In this document: in pieces, positions 27,964 to 36,230 of the stretch
How the letters are laid out: each line of letters opens with the position of its first letter
Position numbering within the stretch: position 1 is the stretch's first letter
Source of the DNA: Gemmatimonadales bacterium
GTDB lineage: Bacteria; Gemmatimonadota; Gemmatimonadetes; Gemmatimonadales; GWC2-71-9
Reading direction: 5' to 3'
Length of the DNA: 64,000 nucleotides
Assembly (NCBI GenBank): GCA_036279355.1
Contig: DASUJH010000002.1
Coordinates: 85,434 to 149,433, forward strand
Made by a program: the position numbers and the translations under genes
The notes under the pieces: generated by a model
Told to the model about the DNA's origin: nothing
Seen by the model: only the letters and a program-made list of their open reading frames with translations
Databases searched by the model: none

Positions 27964-29139
27964 TCAGGAGGCGCCGTGATCTCCAGCGAGCGGCAGTTCG
28001 AGGGTGAAGTAGAAGCGGGTACCCCAATCGGGCATCGTCTCGACGTCGAGCGTCGAGCCCATCGCCTCGACCAGCTTGCGGCAGATGGAGAGTCCGAGGC
28101 CCGAGCCCGAGAACGCGTATTCGCCCTGCTTCTGCCGGCGCCGGAAGGGCTCGAAGAGCGTGGCCATGGATTGCGGTGGAATGCCGCGTCCGGTATCGCG
28201 CACCGAGAACTCGACCGCGCTGTCCGACACCTGGCGCGCGGCCACCTCGACGAATCCCTCGGCCGTGAACTTGAGCGCGTTGGTGGTGAGGTTGAGCAGG
28301 ACGCGGCTCAGCGCCACCGGGTGGCCGATGCGGAAATCGGCTTCGGGCGGCGCCAGCCGCACCGACAATGACTTTTCTTCGGCGATCGGCAGCACGATGT
28401 CGCGCACCGACTCGAGGATGTCGGTGATGGAGAACGGGATCGGATCGAGATCCACCAGCCGGTCGCCGCCGCGGGCCAGCTCGATCACGTCGCTCGCGAC
28501 CGAGCTCAGGCCGAACGCCGCACTGTAGATGAGACCGAGCTGGCGCTCCTGCACCGGGTTCACCGCCCCGCTGCGGCCGCGCTGCAGCGTCTCGGCGAGG
28601 AAGAGGATCGACGTGAGGGGCGAGCGCAGATCGTGCACCACCTCGACCACCAGCTCGAGTCCGTCGGGCCCGCTCAGGCGGTCGGTGAACCGTTGCGACC
28701 AATCGACCTCGAGCCGCTGGGCGATGCGCTCGACCGCGCCGAGCATGCGCAGTTGCTCTCCTGCATCCGGCGGTGGCGTCAATGCGTGCAGCCGCTCGAG
28801 CAGGGCGACCCGGATGAGCGCCACCAGGCGGCGCGACAGCGCGTTGCGCGGCACGAGTCCCATGTCGGGCTCCTGTCCCGCGGCCGCGGCGCGGATCGCG
28901 GTGCACAGGTACGCGACGTAGCTGCTCAGCTCGTCGGGAGAGGCCGCATGCTCGATGACGCTCTCCCAGCGGGCCTCGACGGCGAGCACCGCCTCACGGA
29001 GCGCGCTCCAGAGCGCCGGCGCGATGGCACCGCCGGAGGGGCCGTCCGGGTCCCAGACGCGGACGGACGCCACCTGCGCCGGCCCCGAAATGCGAACGCG
29101 TTCCCCGCTCGTCGAACTCGCCGGCGCGGCGTCTTTCAC
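27964..29139 (-). CDS. Soluble sensor histidine kinase next to a sigma-54 activator
   Basis: The 391-aa protein has no transmembrane segment. An N-terminal helical region (about residues 40-150) is followed by the HisKA domain with VEVVHDLRSPLTSILF (phospho-accepting His169), the N-box LNLTTNALKFT, G1 DTGRGIP and G2 GSGLGLSICRKLVEAMGS. Its start overlaps the stop of the NtrC-type regulator by 4 bases, so the two form a two-component pair. The input signal must be cytoplasmic or come from a partner protein. In known exosortase loci a PrsK/PrsR kinase-regulator pair plays this role; PrsK differs in having a membrane domain. Confidence 0.92.
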   Translation of the reverse strand: MKDAAPASSTSGERVRISGPAQVASVRVWDPDGPSGGAIAPALWSALREAVLAVEARWESVIEHAASPDELSSYVAYLCTAIRAAAAGQEPDMGLVPRNALSRRLVALIRVALLERLHALTPPPDAGEQLRMLGAVERIAQRLEVDWSQRFTDRLSGPDGLELVVEVVHDLRSPLTSILFLAETLQRGRSGAVNPVQERQLGLIYSAAFGLSSVASDVIELARGGDRLVDLDPIPFSITDILESVRDIVLPIAEEKSLSVRLAPPEADFRIGHPVALSRVLLNLTTNALKFTAEGFVEVAARQVSDSAVEFSVRDTGRGIPPQSMATLFEPFRRRQKQGEYAFSGSGLGLSICRKLVEAMGSTLDVETMPDWGTRFYFTLELPLAGDHGAS

Positions 29140-30659
29140 TCGAGGGTTCCCGTGCTCTCGTCGCGATGCAGCTCGTGCTTGTCCATGAGGCGGTAGAGCG
29201 TGGTCCGGTCGATGCTCGCGAGCCGCGCAGCCTTCGACATGTTCCCTCCCGCGCGGCTGATGAGCCGGGAAAGGTACTCCCGCTCGAACTGCGCGACGAC
29301 CCGGTCCTTGGCGGTGTGGTACGCCTCGTTCATGACGGCGGGCGCGGGACTCTCCGCCGGCCGCTCGCCGCCATCCTCATAGATCGGAATGTCGCTCGGT
29401 TGAATGACCTGATCCGGCTCGGCCAGGACCGCGACGTGCTCGATCACGTTCTGCAGTTCCCGCACGTTGCCGCGCCACGGCCGGGACCGGAGGAATGCGA
29501 CGGCGGCGTCGCTCAGACGGGGCGTTCGATCCGCGATCTGGCGATGGCGCTGCCAGTAGTAGGTCAGGAAGTGATTGGCGAGAAGCGGTATGTCCTCCTG
29601 CCGCTTGCGGAGCGGCGGGAGCTTGATCGGCACCACGCGGAGCCGGTAGAAGAGATCGCCGCGGAGCACGCCCTCGTCCACCGCTTCCTGGGGATCCCGG
29701 TTGGTGGCCGACATGAAACGTACGTCCACTACAGCGTCCGCCTGCTCGCTGCCCACGCGCCGCACCACGCCATCCTGGATCACCCGGAGGAGCTTGGCCT
29801 GGAGCGGCAGCGACATTTCGGTCAGCTCGTCGAGGAAGAGCGTGCCCCCGTTGGCCGTGGTGAGGAGGCCGGGCTTCTCCCGGTCCGCGCCGGTAAAGGC
29901 ACCCTTCCGGTGCCCGAACAGCTCGCTCTCGAGCAGCCCCTCGGGCAGCGCGGCGCAGTTGATCGGCACCAGCGGCTTGTGCGCCCGGCGGCTGTACTGA
30001 TGAATGAACTGCGCGATGACTTCCTTACCGGTGCCGCTCTCGCCGCTGATGAATACGGATGCATCGGTGCCCGCCACCTTGCGCGCCAACTCGACCGCCG
30101 CGCGGAAGAGCGGCGAAATCCCGATCAGCGCAATCTTTTCACTGTGGCCGTTGGTGCGGAGCAGCTGCAGCCGGAGGTCCTGCGCCTCCCGTGCAACCAT
30201 CACTGCGTGTGAAGCCCGCCCGATGAGTACCTGCAGGTGCGTCGCCGAGAACGGCTTCGGCAGGTAGTCCCATGCACCGGCCCTGAGTGCCTCGATGCTG
30301 CTCGTCACACTCGGGTTGCCGGTCATGACGACGACGATCGTGTCCTTGTACGCTTCGAGCGCGGCCTGGAGGATCTGCACGCCCGAGATCTGCGACATGT
30401 AGAGATCGACCAGAATGATGTCGAACTTGCGCCGCTTGACGGTGTCGAGCGCCTCCTCGCCCCGCCCGATGAGCGTGACGTTGTAACCGTCCATCTGCAG
30501 CACGCTCGCACAGCTCTCGCGCAGGGTGCGTTCGTCGTCCACCACCAACACCCGGATGCTGGCCTTGACGTCGCTCGGGATCGAGAATGGATCACGTGGG
30601 CTCGGTTCAGCGCCGGGCGGCGCCGCGGGCGAGGCGGGCGGTGCAAGCGAGCTACCCAT
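29136..30659 (-). CDS. NtrC-family sigma-54-dependent response regulator
   Basis: The 507-aa protein has a Pro/Ala-rich N-terminal tail, a receiver domain (about residues 35-150, Asp85 in LVDLYMSQ, Lys135 in LPKPFS), an AAA+ domain with Walker A GESGTGKE (206-213), the sigma-54 contact loop GAFTGA (253-258) and Walker B GGTLFLDE, and a Fis-like helix-turn-helix at the end (GGNMSKAARLASIDRTTLYR). It is therefore a bacterial enhancer-binding protein that opens sigma-54 promoters after phosphorylation by the co-encoded kinase. It is divergent from the Wzc-type gene, and sigma-54-like promoters are found upstream of several polysaccharide genes in this window, its probable targets. Confidence 0.95.
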   Translation of the reverse strand: MGSSLAPPASPAAPPGAEPSPRDPFSIPSDVKASIRVLVVDDERTLRESCASVLQMDGYNVTLIGRGEEALDTVKRRKFDIILVDLYMSQISGVQILQAALEAYKDTIVVVMTGNPSVTSSIEALRAGAWDYLPKPFSATHLQVLIGRASHAVMVAREAQDLRLQLLRTNGHSEKIALIGISPLFRAAVELARKVAGTDASVFISGESGTGKEVIAQFIHQYSRRAHKPLVPINCAALPEGLLESELFGHRKGAFTGADREKPGLLTTANGGTLFLDELTEMSLPLQAKLLRVIQDGVVRRVGSEQADAVVDVRFMSATNRDPQEAVDEGVLRGDLFYRLRVVPIKLPPLRKRQEDIPLLANHFLTYYWQRHRQIADRTPRLSDAAVAFLRSRPWRGNVRELQNVIEHVAVLAEPDQVIQPSDIPIYEDGGERPAESPAPAVMNEAYHTAKDRVVAQFEREYLSRLISRAGGNMSKAARLASIDRTTLYRLMDKHELHRDESTGTLE

Positions 30660-30805
30660 TCGAGCATCTCCTGACGGTGGCGGCGCGCCGGGTGGGCCGC
30701 GCGACGCGTGGGGTTCTACCGAACTCCGACCCGACCGGCTGGCCGGTATGGCGCTGGTGGCTCCGCCCTACAAGCAGGTGGCGTTCCAGGGCCCCCAAGT
30801 GATGC

Positions 30806-30834
30806 TTGACAGCTACTTAGCGCAACGTTCATAC
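30806..30834 (+). promoter_or_regulatory. Possible sigma-70 promoter with perfect -35
   Basis: TTGACA is exact at 30806-30811. Candidate -10 boxes downstream (CATACA with 18-base spacing, TACAAC with 20) are only fair. It would direct transcription toward the wzc-like gene at 31104 with a leader of more than 250 bases. Confidence 0.28.
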
Positions 30835-31017
30835 AACATGGTGCGGCAGGTGTCAAGCAGTCGAGTGTGATGGGTGCAACAGGCTTTTGCGGCTTCGGCG
30901 CAACGTCCAGCAAGGTTCGTGCTTCCGAGGAGGTCAGAGCTCACAGACCTCCGCCCGGCGACCCCTATCGTAGGGTCCAAGAGGCGCCTCCGCTGACCTT
31001 CCTTGCCGGGCAGGGCG

Positions 31018-31033
31018 CGGTCCTTACTTTGCA
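31018..31033 (+). promoter_or_regulatory. Weak candidate sigma-54 promoter before the wzc-like gene
   Basis: GG (31019-31020) and GC (31031-31032) are spaced by ten bases and the -12 part reads TTGCA (31029-31033). Eight of twelve conserved positions of TGGCACG-N4-TTGCW match. The predicted start near 31044 gives a 60-base leader. Confidence 0.35.
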
Positions 31034-31103
31034 GTAGGCTCCGCCGCCGCGCCAATTTCTGGCAGTTTGCCTTCCGTGCTCACGAGGAGCCCGAGTTCGA
31101 ACG

Positions 31104-33515
31104 ATGCCCAGCGACATGGTTCCCCCGAGCGATCCCCGCGGGCATGCCGTCGAGGTGGCGACCCCGCAAATGCTCGCGGCGGCTGGCGATTTCGACCTGT
31201 CGGCCGTCCAGCCACCCCCCGACGAAGGCGTGCCGTGGTACCGCTATATCGGCGCGCTCCGCCGTTACAAGTGGTTGATCCTCCTCGTCATCCTGCTCGG
31301 CACCGGGGCCGGTGTGCTGGCCACCAGATTTCTCACGCCGGAATACGCCGTGCAGGCGACGATCTGGATCGAGAGCCCGCCCCAACGTGATGGCCCGGTG
31401 CGGGCGGAAAATATCGTGGAGGGCTACAACTGGGTGGAGCTCCTCACCACGTATCGGGTGCTCGATTCAGTGGTGGCCAAGGAGCGGCTCTACCTCACGT
31501 TCTCCGATCCCAAGGATTCGGTGCTCTTCCGCACCTTCCATCTGATGGATCGTTTCCGCCCCGGCGACTACGTGCTGCAGGCGGATGGCAACGCGCACAC
31601 GTTCACGCTCAAGTCTGCCGAGGGGCTCCTGGTGCAGACCGGGAAGCCGGGAGACTCAATCGGGGCCCGCGTCGGGTTTGCCTGGAGGCCGCCGGCCGCG
31701 GCGGTGGAGGCCACCAACGGCCGCCGCATCGAGTTCGGCGTGACCAGCCCGCGCGATGCCTCGCAGTATCTGCGTGCCCAGCTCACCTCGTCGATGCAGG
31801 AGAACGGCAACTTCCTCCGGCTCACGTTGACGGGCACCGACCCGGCGCGGCTCACGAGCACGATGAACACACTCATCAACCAGTATGTCGACGTGGCCGC
31901 CGAGCTCAAGAAGCGCAAGCTGACGGAGCTGTCGACCATCCTCGGGCAGCAGCTCGACACGATCAGCAACCAGCTGCGGGACGCCGAAGGCAAGCTCGAA
32001 GGCTTCCGGGTGAACGCGATCACGAAGCCGAGCGAGAACACCATCATTACGCCGGGGCTCCAGCAGACCACCGCCCCGGTGGTTGACCGCTACTTCGAGC
32101 AGAAGATTCAGGCCGACCAGTTGAAGCGCGACCGCGAGGCGCTCGAGACGGTCCTCAAGCGCGCCAAGGCCGGCGCGCTCACGGTGGACGCCTACCAGAC
32201 GATTCCGTCGGTGCGCGAGGCGCCGGATCTGCAAAACGCCCTCAAGGAGCTGTCGGCCGCCGAGGCGCAGTTGCGTGAGCTCAAGCTCAAGTACACCGAG
32301 GAATACAAGCCGGTGCAGCAGCTCGCCGAGCGCATCCGTACCATCCGGAACCAGACCATCCCGGCGTACACCGAGGCGCTGATCGAAGCGTTACAGCAAC
32401 GGGAGAACGACCTGCGGCAGCTCGTGAACTCGCAGTCCAAGGAGCTGAAGCAGATCCCCCAGCGCACCATCAACGAGCAGCGGCTCAACCGCGACGTGCA
32501 GAGCATCGCGGCGCTCCATGCCGACCTGCAAACCCGCTACGAGGCCGCGAAGCTCGCTGAAGCGAGCGCCATTCCGGACGTGCGGATTCTCGACCCCGCC
32601 GTCCTGCCCGAGCGTCCGACGAGCAACAGCGCGCCCCGGATGATCTTCATGGCGTTCATGGCGAGCATCGGCCTTGCGCTCGCGCTCGCCATCCTTCTCG
32701 ACCAGCTCGACAAGCGGTTCCGCTACCCCGAGCAGGTCACCAACGAGCTCGGCCTCAGTATCCTCGGCGCGATCCCGGCGATCAAGAACCTGAAGGGCGC
32801 CAGGGAGGACATGGAGGAGGCGTCGCACGTGGTCGAGGCGTTCCGCACGGTTCGCCTCAACCTGGTGCATTCCTACGGGGCGGCGGGACCGGTGCTCCTC
32901 ACGGTGTCGAGCCCGGGCCCGGGCGACGGCAAGTCGCTGGTGTCCTCCAATCTTGCGTTGTCGTTCGCCGAGGCGGGATATCGCACGGTACTGGTCGACG
33001 GCGACATCCGGCGCGGCGAGTTGCACCGGATGTTCACCACCGAGCGCATTCCCGGCCTCATCGATTACCTGATGAAGGCGGCCAAGATCGACGACATCGT
33101 CCGGCCGACCAGCCACAAGAATCTGATGCTCGTGCCCTGCGGGACCCGGCGGCATCACGGACCCGAGCTGCTCGGATCCGGCGCCATGAACGAGCTCATG
33201 GCCGAGCTCAAGTCGCGTTACAACGTCGTGATCGTCGATAGTCCGCCCCTCGGCGCCGGCATCGATCCATTCGTGCTGGGCACCGCGACGGGCAATATGA
33301 TGTTGGTGCTCCGGTCCGGCGAGACTAACCGCCAGATGGCCGAGGCCAAGATCCGGTTGCTCGACCGCCTGCCCGTACGCGTGCTGGGCGCCGTGATCAA
33401 CGACATCCGCACCAGCGAGCACGCCTACCAGTACTACTCGTATGTGTATGGGTACGTGGCGGACGAGGAGACCGAGCCGCGGCTCACGCCGGGCCCGAAG
33501 GAGCGCGCGGGCTAG
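31104..33515 (+). CDS. Polysaccharide co-polymerase / BY-type tyrosine autokinase (Wzc-like)
   Basis: The 803-aa protein has a Wzz-type N terminus with a first transmembrane segment in LRRYKWLILLVILLGTGAGV and the strand EYAVQATIWIESP, a long periplasmic coiled-coil region (about residues 230-480), a second transmembrane segment (RMIFMAFMASIGLALALAIL) and a cytoplasmic kinase domain. Walker A is SSPGPGDGKS (about 603-612), Walker A' LVDGDIRRG and Walker B VVIVDSPPLG. The C terminus carries the Tyr cluster HAYQYYSYVYGYV for autophosphorylation. Such proteins control chain length and export of surface polysaccharide with a Wza-type channel, which is encoded 1.9 kb downstream. The 3' end overlaps the convergent response regulator by 32 bases. 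Confidence 0.95.
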   Translation: MPSDMVPPSDPRGHAVEVATPQMLAAAGDFDLSAVQPPPDEGVPWYRYIGALRRYKWLILLVILLGTGAGVLATRFLTPEYAVQATIWIESPPQRDGPVRAENIVEGYNWVELLTTYRVLDSVVAKERLYLTFSDPKDSVLFRTFHLMDRFRPGDYVLQADGNAHTFTLKSAEGLLVQTGKPGDSIGARVGFAWRPPAAAVEATNGRRIEFGVTSPRDASQYLRAQLTSSMQENGNFLRLTLTGTDPARLTSTMNTLINQYVDVAAELKKRKLTELSTILGQQLDTISNQLRDAEGKLEGFRVNAITKPSENTIITPGLQQTTAPVVDRYFEQKIQADQLKRDREALETVLKRAKAGALTVDAYQTIPSVREAPDLQNALKELSAAEAQLRELKLKYTEEYKPVQQLAERIRTIRNQTIPAYTEALIEALQQRENDLRQLVNSQSKELKQIPQRTINEQRLNRDVQSIAALHADLQTRYEAAKLAEASAIPDVRILDPAVLPERPTSNSAPRMIFMAFMASIGLALALAILLDQLDKRFRYPEQVTNELGLSILGAIPAIKNLKGAREDMEEASHVVEAFRTVRLNLVHSYGAAGPVLLTVSSPGPGDGKSLVSSNLALSFAEAGYRTVLVDGDIRRGELHRMFTTERIPGLIDYLMKAAKIDDIVRPTSHKNLMLVPCGTRRHHGPELLGSGAMNELMAELKSRYNVVIVDSPPLGAGIDPFVLGTATGNMMLVLRSGETNRQMAEAKIRLLDRLPVRVLGAVINDIRTSEHAYQYYSYVYGYVADEETEPRLTPGPKERAG

Positions 33516-34458
33516 TTCCGGCCGGCAAATTGAGGGAGGGCGGCTCGAACGATCGCACCCGTTCCGAGTCGCCCTCTTTTTGTAGCTCCCTCAGCGCCGT
33601 CGTGGCCCGCAGCAACAGCTCCAGCACATCGACGGCAGATTCCGCGAAGTCCGGCACCGCGCAGTAGCCGGCTCGCATGCGCACCCACCGATCGCCGGCC
33701 GGCAGCGGCACCGGTGTACCCTCGACCGCGCCGCTCAGACGGGCCGCGAGCCGTCCGGCGCCCACCGTGTCGGTGGCGGGAGCGACGACCCCGTACTCCG
33801 CCGGGCCGAGGCGTCCCACTGCATCGGACGCGCGCGCCGCCTGGCGTACGGCCCGTCCGATCCACTCGGCTGTCTGCCGCGGCGCATCCCCGGCGGCGGT
33901 CTCGTCGGGAGCGAGCGCATCGAGGTCGGGCGCGAAGACGACGCACGCGAGCGGGTCCCGGCGCCGGGAGGCATCCGCGCCGATCTCCCGTGCCCGGCGG
34001 GCCAACCCCTTCATGCTGTAGAGCCCGGTCGGCGGGTCGAGGAGGTTTTCGTCGCGGAGCTCATCGGCCTCGAGCTTGGCGCGCGCGTACGTCGTAAGCT
34101 TGAGGAGCAAGGCCTCTCCATCGAGCGGTTGGCCAAAGAACTCCCAGGCACCGGCCTGATAGGCCTCGATCCGCTGCGCGCGACCAGAGGGGCCGGCGGT
34201 CGTGATGATGACCGGCGTCGTCTGAGCGCCGAGCCGGGCGTCGTCGCGCAGGATGCGGCAGACCTCGAAGCCGTGCATGTCAGGCATCTGGGCGTCGAGG
34301 ATGATCAGATCCGGACGGACGTTCGGCACTGTCTCCAGGGTCTGCGCGCCGGTGTACGCTCGCACCACGCCGAACCCGTTCGGCGCGAGGATGCTCTCCA
34401 GCGACCTGGCCGACCATTCCTGGTCGTTGGCGATGAGCACGAGCGGGCGATCGGCCAT
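33484..34458 (-). CDS. Response regulator with degenerate GGDEF-like domain
   Basis: The 324-aa protein has an N-terminal receiver (VLIANDQEWSARSLESILAP, phospho-accepting Asp in LIILDAQMPDMHG) but with Gln replacing the usual Lys in FFGQPLDGE. Its C-terminal half resembles a diguanylate cyclase fold (LLDPPTGLYSMKGLARRARE), yet the signature is GPAEY rather than GGDEF, and the following catalytic residues are lost. It is therefore unlikely to make c-di-GMP; it may be a signalling adaptor or bind nucleotide without catalysis. It lies on the opposite strand inside the polysaccharide locus. Confidence 0.8.
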   Translation of the reverse strand: MADRPLVLIANDQEWSARSLESILAPNGFGVVRAYTGAQTLETVPNVRPDLIILDAQMPDMHGFEVCRILRDDARLGAQTTPVIITTAGPSGRAQRIEAYQAGAWEFFGQPLDGEALLLKLTTYARAKLEADELRDENLLDPPTGLYSMKGLARRAREIGADASRRRDPLACVVFAPDLDALAPDETAAGDAPRQTAEWIGRAVRQAARASDAVGRLGPAEYGVVAPATDTVGAGRLAARLSGAVEGTPVPLPAGDRWVRMRAGYCAVPDFAESAVDVLELLLRATTALRELQKEGDSERVRSFEPPSLNLPAGTSPRAPSGPA

Positions 34459-34931
34459 GAGGGAAAACCAGATGGTGAGGACTCAATGCCAGCGCAGCAC
34501 GACCGCGGTCCGGGCTCTCCGGCCCTGGAGCGCAACCGGGGTGCCGGCTGCACGACTTGTGCGATGGCCGCGCCAGCTTCGTATGATCCTCAGCGTCAAC
34601 CATTTACGCCAGATGTTTACGCGGCGCTTCGCGGCTTTCCGACGCGCGCGCGCAACATTTCGGATGCTCCCGCACCACGCGCGGCTCCCCGCTTCCACCC
34701 TGTAGCGGACCGCCCCCTGAAACGTTGCCGCGGTGCAACGACCGATCGGGCCACCGCGCCCGGTCGGCGGCCTGAGAGAGTCGGACAAGTCGTTGTTTTC
34801 AAGGTCCTTACATGATCTGCACTTGCCGGATTCGGCGCCGCCGTGCTGGCGGATTTCGGGGGAACCAACCTTGAAGTAAGGCGAGTGACGCGCGATCTCA
34901 CCGCCTCGCCAATCCTTTGGGAGCCCGATTG
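34459..34931. other. Intergenic region with a structured leader before the 90-aa gene
   Basis: This 473-base region separates the REC/GGDEF-like gene (minus) from the 90-aa gene (plus). Its first 350 bases show nothing I can assign except a slightly AT-rich patch near 34790-34820 that could hold a promoter. The last 100 bases are rich in hairpins and are listed separately. Confidence 0.35.
34825..34923 (+). ncRNA. Candidate structured 5' leader RNA (possible cis-regulatory element)
   Basis: Several stems can form just upstream of the ATG at 34932: GCCG/CGGC (34825-34828/34833-34836), CCGCC/GGCGG (34838-34842/34848-34852), CCTT/AAGG (34869-34872/34878-34881) and GGCGAG/CTCGCC (34880-34885/34905-34910) with GTGA/TCAC inside it. 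GGATT (34851-34855) can pair with AATCC (34911-34915) to close the whole block. Two of these pairings exclude each other, as in a switch. The ribosome binding site GGGAG (34919-34923) follows directly. The unpaired GGGGGAACCAACC (34858-34870) is reminiscent of a riboswitch core, but I cannot match it to a known class. Confidence 0.3.
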
Positions 34932-35204
34932 ATGGATTCGCGGTTTGCCGAACGTCCGGATCAGGATGCCTCGCGGAGCGAACCCGGCGACGCCGAGGGC
35001 GAGAGGCTGGCGGCAGCGCTCGATGCGGCGGGACCCGTCGCGGGGCAGGCCGAATCAGGCGATATTGGCTCCGCACAGGACCCCCTCGCCGCGGAGCGGA
35101 GCCGCTTCAGCCGCCGTCTTGCCGTGTTCGGCCTCGGCGAGGCCCAGGAGCCGCTGCTGACGGACGTGGTGTCCTCGTTCGACGCTGAAGGAAACCCCCG
35201 GTGA
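34932..35204 (+). CDS. Small hypothetical protein, 90 aa
   Basis: The product (MDSRFAERPDQDASRSEPGD at the start, RFSRRLAVFGLGEAQEPLLT near the end) is acidic in its first half, has no membrane segment and is probably partly disordered. I do not recognise it. GGGAG lies nine bases before the ATG. It sits between a hairpin-rich leader and the Wza-like gene, so it could be a small regulator of polysaccharide export, but that is only positional inference. Confidence 0.5.
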   Translation: MDSRFAERPDQDASRSEPGDAEGERLAAALDAAGPVAGQAESGDIGSAQDPLAAERSRFSRRLAVFGLGEAQEPLLTDVVSSFDAEGNPR

Positions 35205-35239
35205 CGGCGCGCCCGGTCGTCTGGCGCAAAATGACTCGC

Positions 35240-35254
35240 TGGCATGAGCTTCGC
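35240..35254 (+). promoter_or_regulatory. Candidate sigma-54 promoter of the export/exosortase operon
   Basis: TGGCATGAGCTTCGC (35240-35254) matches TGGCACG-N4-TTGCW at 9 of 12 conserved positions, with the invariant GG (35241-35242) and GC (35253-35254) ten bases apart. Transcription would start near 35266, about 115 bases before the proposed ATG at 35382. Confidence 0.45.
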
Positions 35255-35381
35255 GGGAGGTCCGTGGTGAGTCGCATCACAGGACTCCGCTCCCTCGGAA
35301 GCTACCATCTCGATGCACACTGACTGCTTCGCCTTCCACGCGGAAGGCGGCGCTTCGCTCTTGATGAGGAAGAACGCTGAA

Positions 35382-36230
35382 ATGGCTGATCCCGTCCGTC
35401 GAGTGGTGTCGGCTGCATCATGGCACTTGGTGAGCCTCGCAGCGGTTGCCGCGCTCGGTTCCGGCGCCTTCGCGCCACTTTCAGCCCAGGACGAGCCGCG
35501 GCCGCATGTCGTGCCCGATACCCTGCCTCGCGATGCTGGTCCGGGGCCCGCGCCCGTGGCGACTGTGGCCAGCGTCCCCCGAGCGGAAGCGACGAGACAG
35601 GAACTCGAGGCGATCCTGGCGGGCAAGTCGGGTCCGGTGAGCGACGCCGAGCGCCGGCTCGTGAACGAGCGGCTGAAGCAGGGCGACTTCCAGCCCGGCG
35701 ACCGCATCGTCCTGCTCGTGGCCGGCGAAACCGCGCTGAGCGACACGTTTACCGTCAAGCCCGGAAAGACCGTCGCCTTGCCGAACCTGCCCGACATTTC
35801 GCTCGATGGCGTGCTGCGATCGGAGCTCACTCCGTATCTCAGCAAGCAACTCGGCCGCTACATCCGCGACGTCGATCTTACCGCGACGCCGCTGGTGCGC
35901 GTGGCGGTGCTCGGCGCGGTGGGACGGCCCGGCTTCTATAACCTTCCGGCCGACGCGCTCGCGACGGATGCGATCACGCTCGCGGGCGGACCGGCCGCGA
36001 ACGCCGACATCACCAAGACTATGGTCCAGCGAGGCGGCGCGCCGCTCTACACGAAGGATGAGATGACCGAGGCGCTGCAGCGCGGTTCTTCACTCGACCA
36101 GCTCAACGTCCAGAGCGGGGACGAGCTCGTGGTCGGGACCAAGAGCGAGGGAATTCGCGGCACGCTGACGACGCTGGGGCTCGTCTCCGGCATCCTGTTC
36201 GGCGTCGTGGCCGCCACGCGAATCTTCTGA
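35382..36230 (+). CDS. Polysaccharide export protein (Wza-like, SLBB domain)
   Basis: The 282-aa protein begins MADPVRRVVSAASWHLVSLA with a signal-peptide-like hydrophobic stretch ending PLSAQ. The Poly_export domain includes FQPGDRIVLLVAGETALSDT, FTVKPGKTVALPNLPDISLD and DLTATPLVRVAVLGAVGRPG; the SLBB-like part follows (FYNLPADALATDAITLAGGP). A C-terminal hydrophobic helix (LGLVSGILFGVVAATRIF) could span the outer membrane. Members form the outer-membrane channel for polysaccharide, partner of the Wzc-like kinase upstream. The frame starts at an ATG at 35313, but 35382 (after GAGGA) places the signal peptide properly. No lipobox Cys is present, unlike Wza. Confidence 0.87.
   Translation: MADPVRRVVSAASWHLVSLAAVAALGSGAFAPLSAQDEPRPHVVPDTLPRDAGPGPAPVATVASVPRAEATRQELEAILAGKSGPVSDAERRLVNERLKQGDFQPGDRIVLLVAGETALSDTFTVKPGKTVALPNLPDISLDGVLRSELTPYLSKQLGRYIRDVDLTATPLVRVAVLGAVGRPGFYNLPADALATDAITLAGGPAANADITKTMVQRGGAPLYTKDEMTEALQRGSSLDQLNVQSGDELVVGTKSEGIRGTLTTLGLVSGILFGVVAATRIF

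Larger units (their letters stand above)
30660..31103. other. Divergent intergenic control region between the sigma-54 regulator and the wzc-like gene
   Basis: This 444-base region contains a possible sigma-70 -35 box on the plus strand, two inverted repeats (GGAGGTC 30929-30935 with GACCTCC 30946-30952, and CCCTA-TCG-TAGGG at 30963-30975) and a weak -24/-12 sequence at 31018-31033. The inverted repeats are candidate upstream activator sites for a Fis-type HTH regulator. No gene is supported within it. Confidence 0.45.

Noticed and set aside
34858..34870. Resemblance of GGGGGAACCAACC to the core of c-di-AMP (ydaO-type) riboswitches
   Set aside because: The expected downstream elements (GGGTGAATC and the later conserved blocks) are absent, so I do not claim that class.
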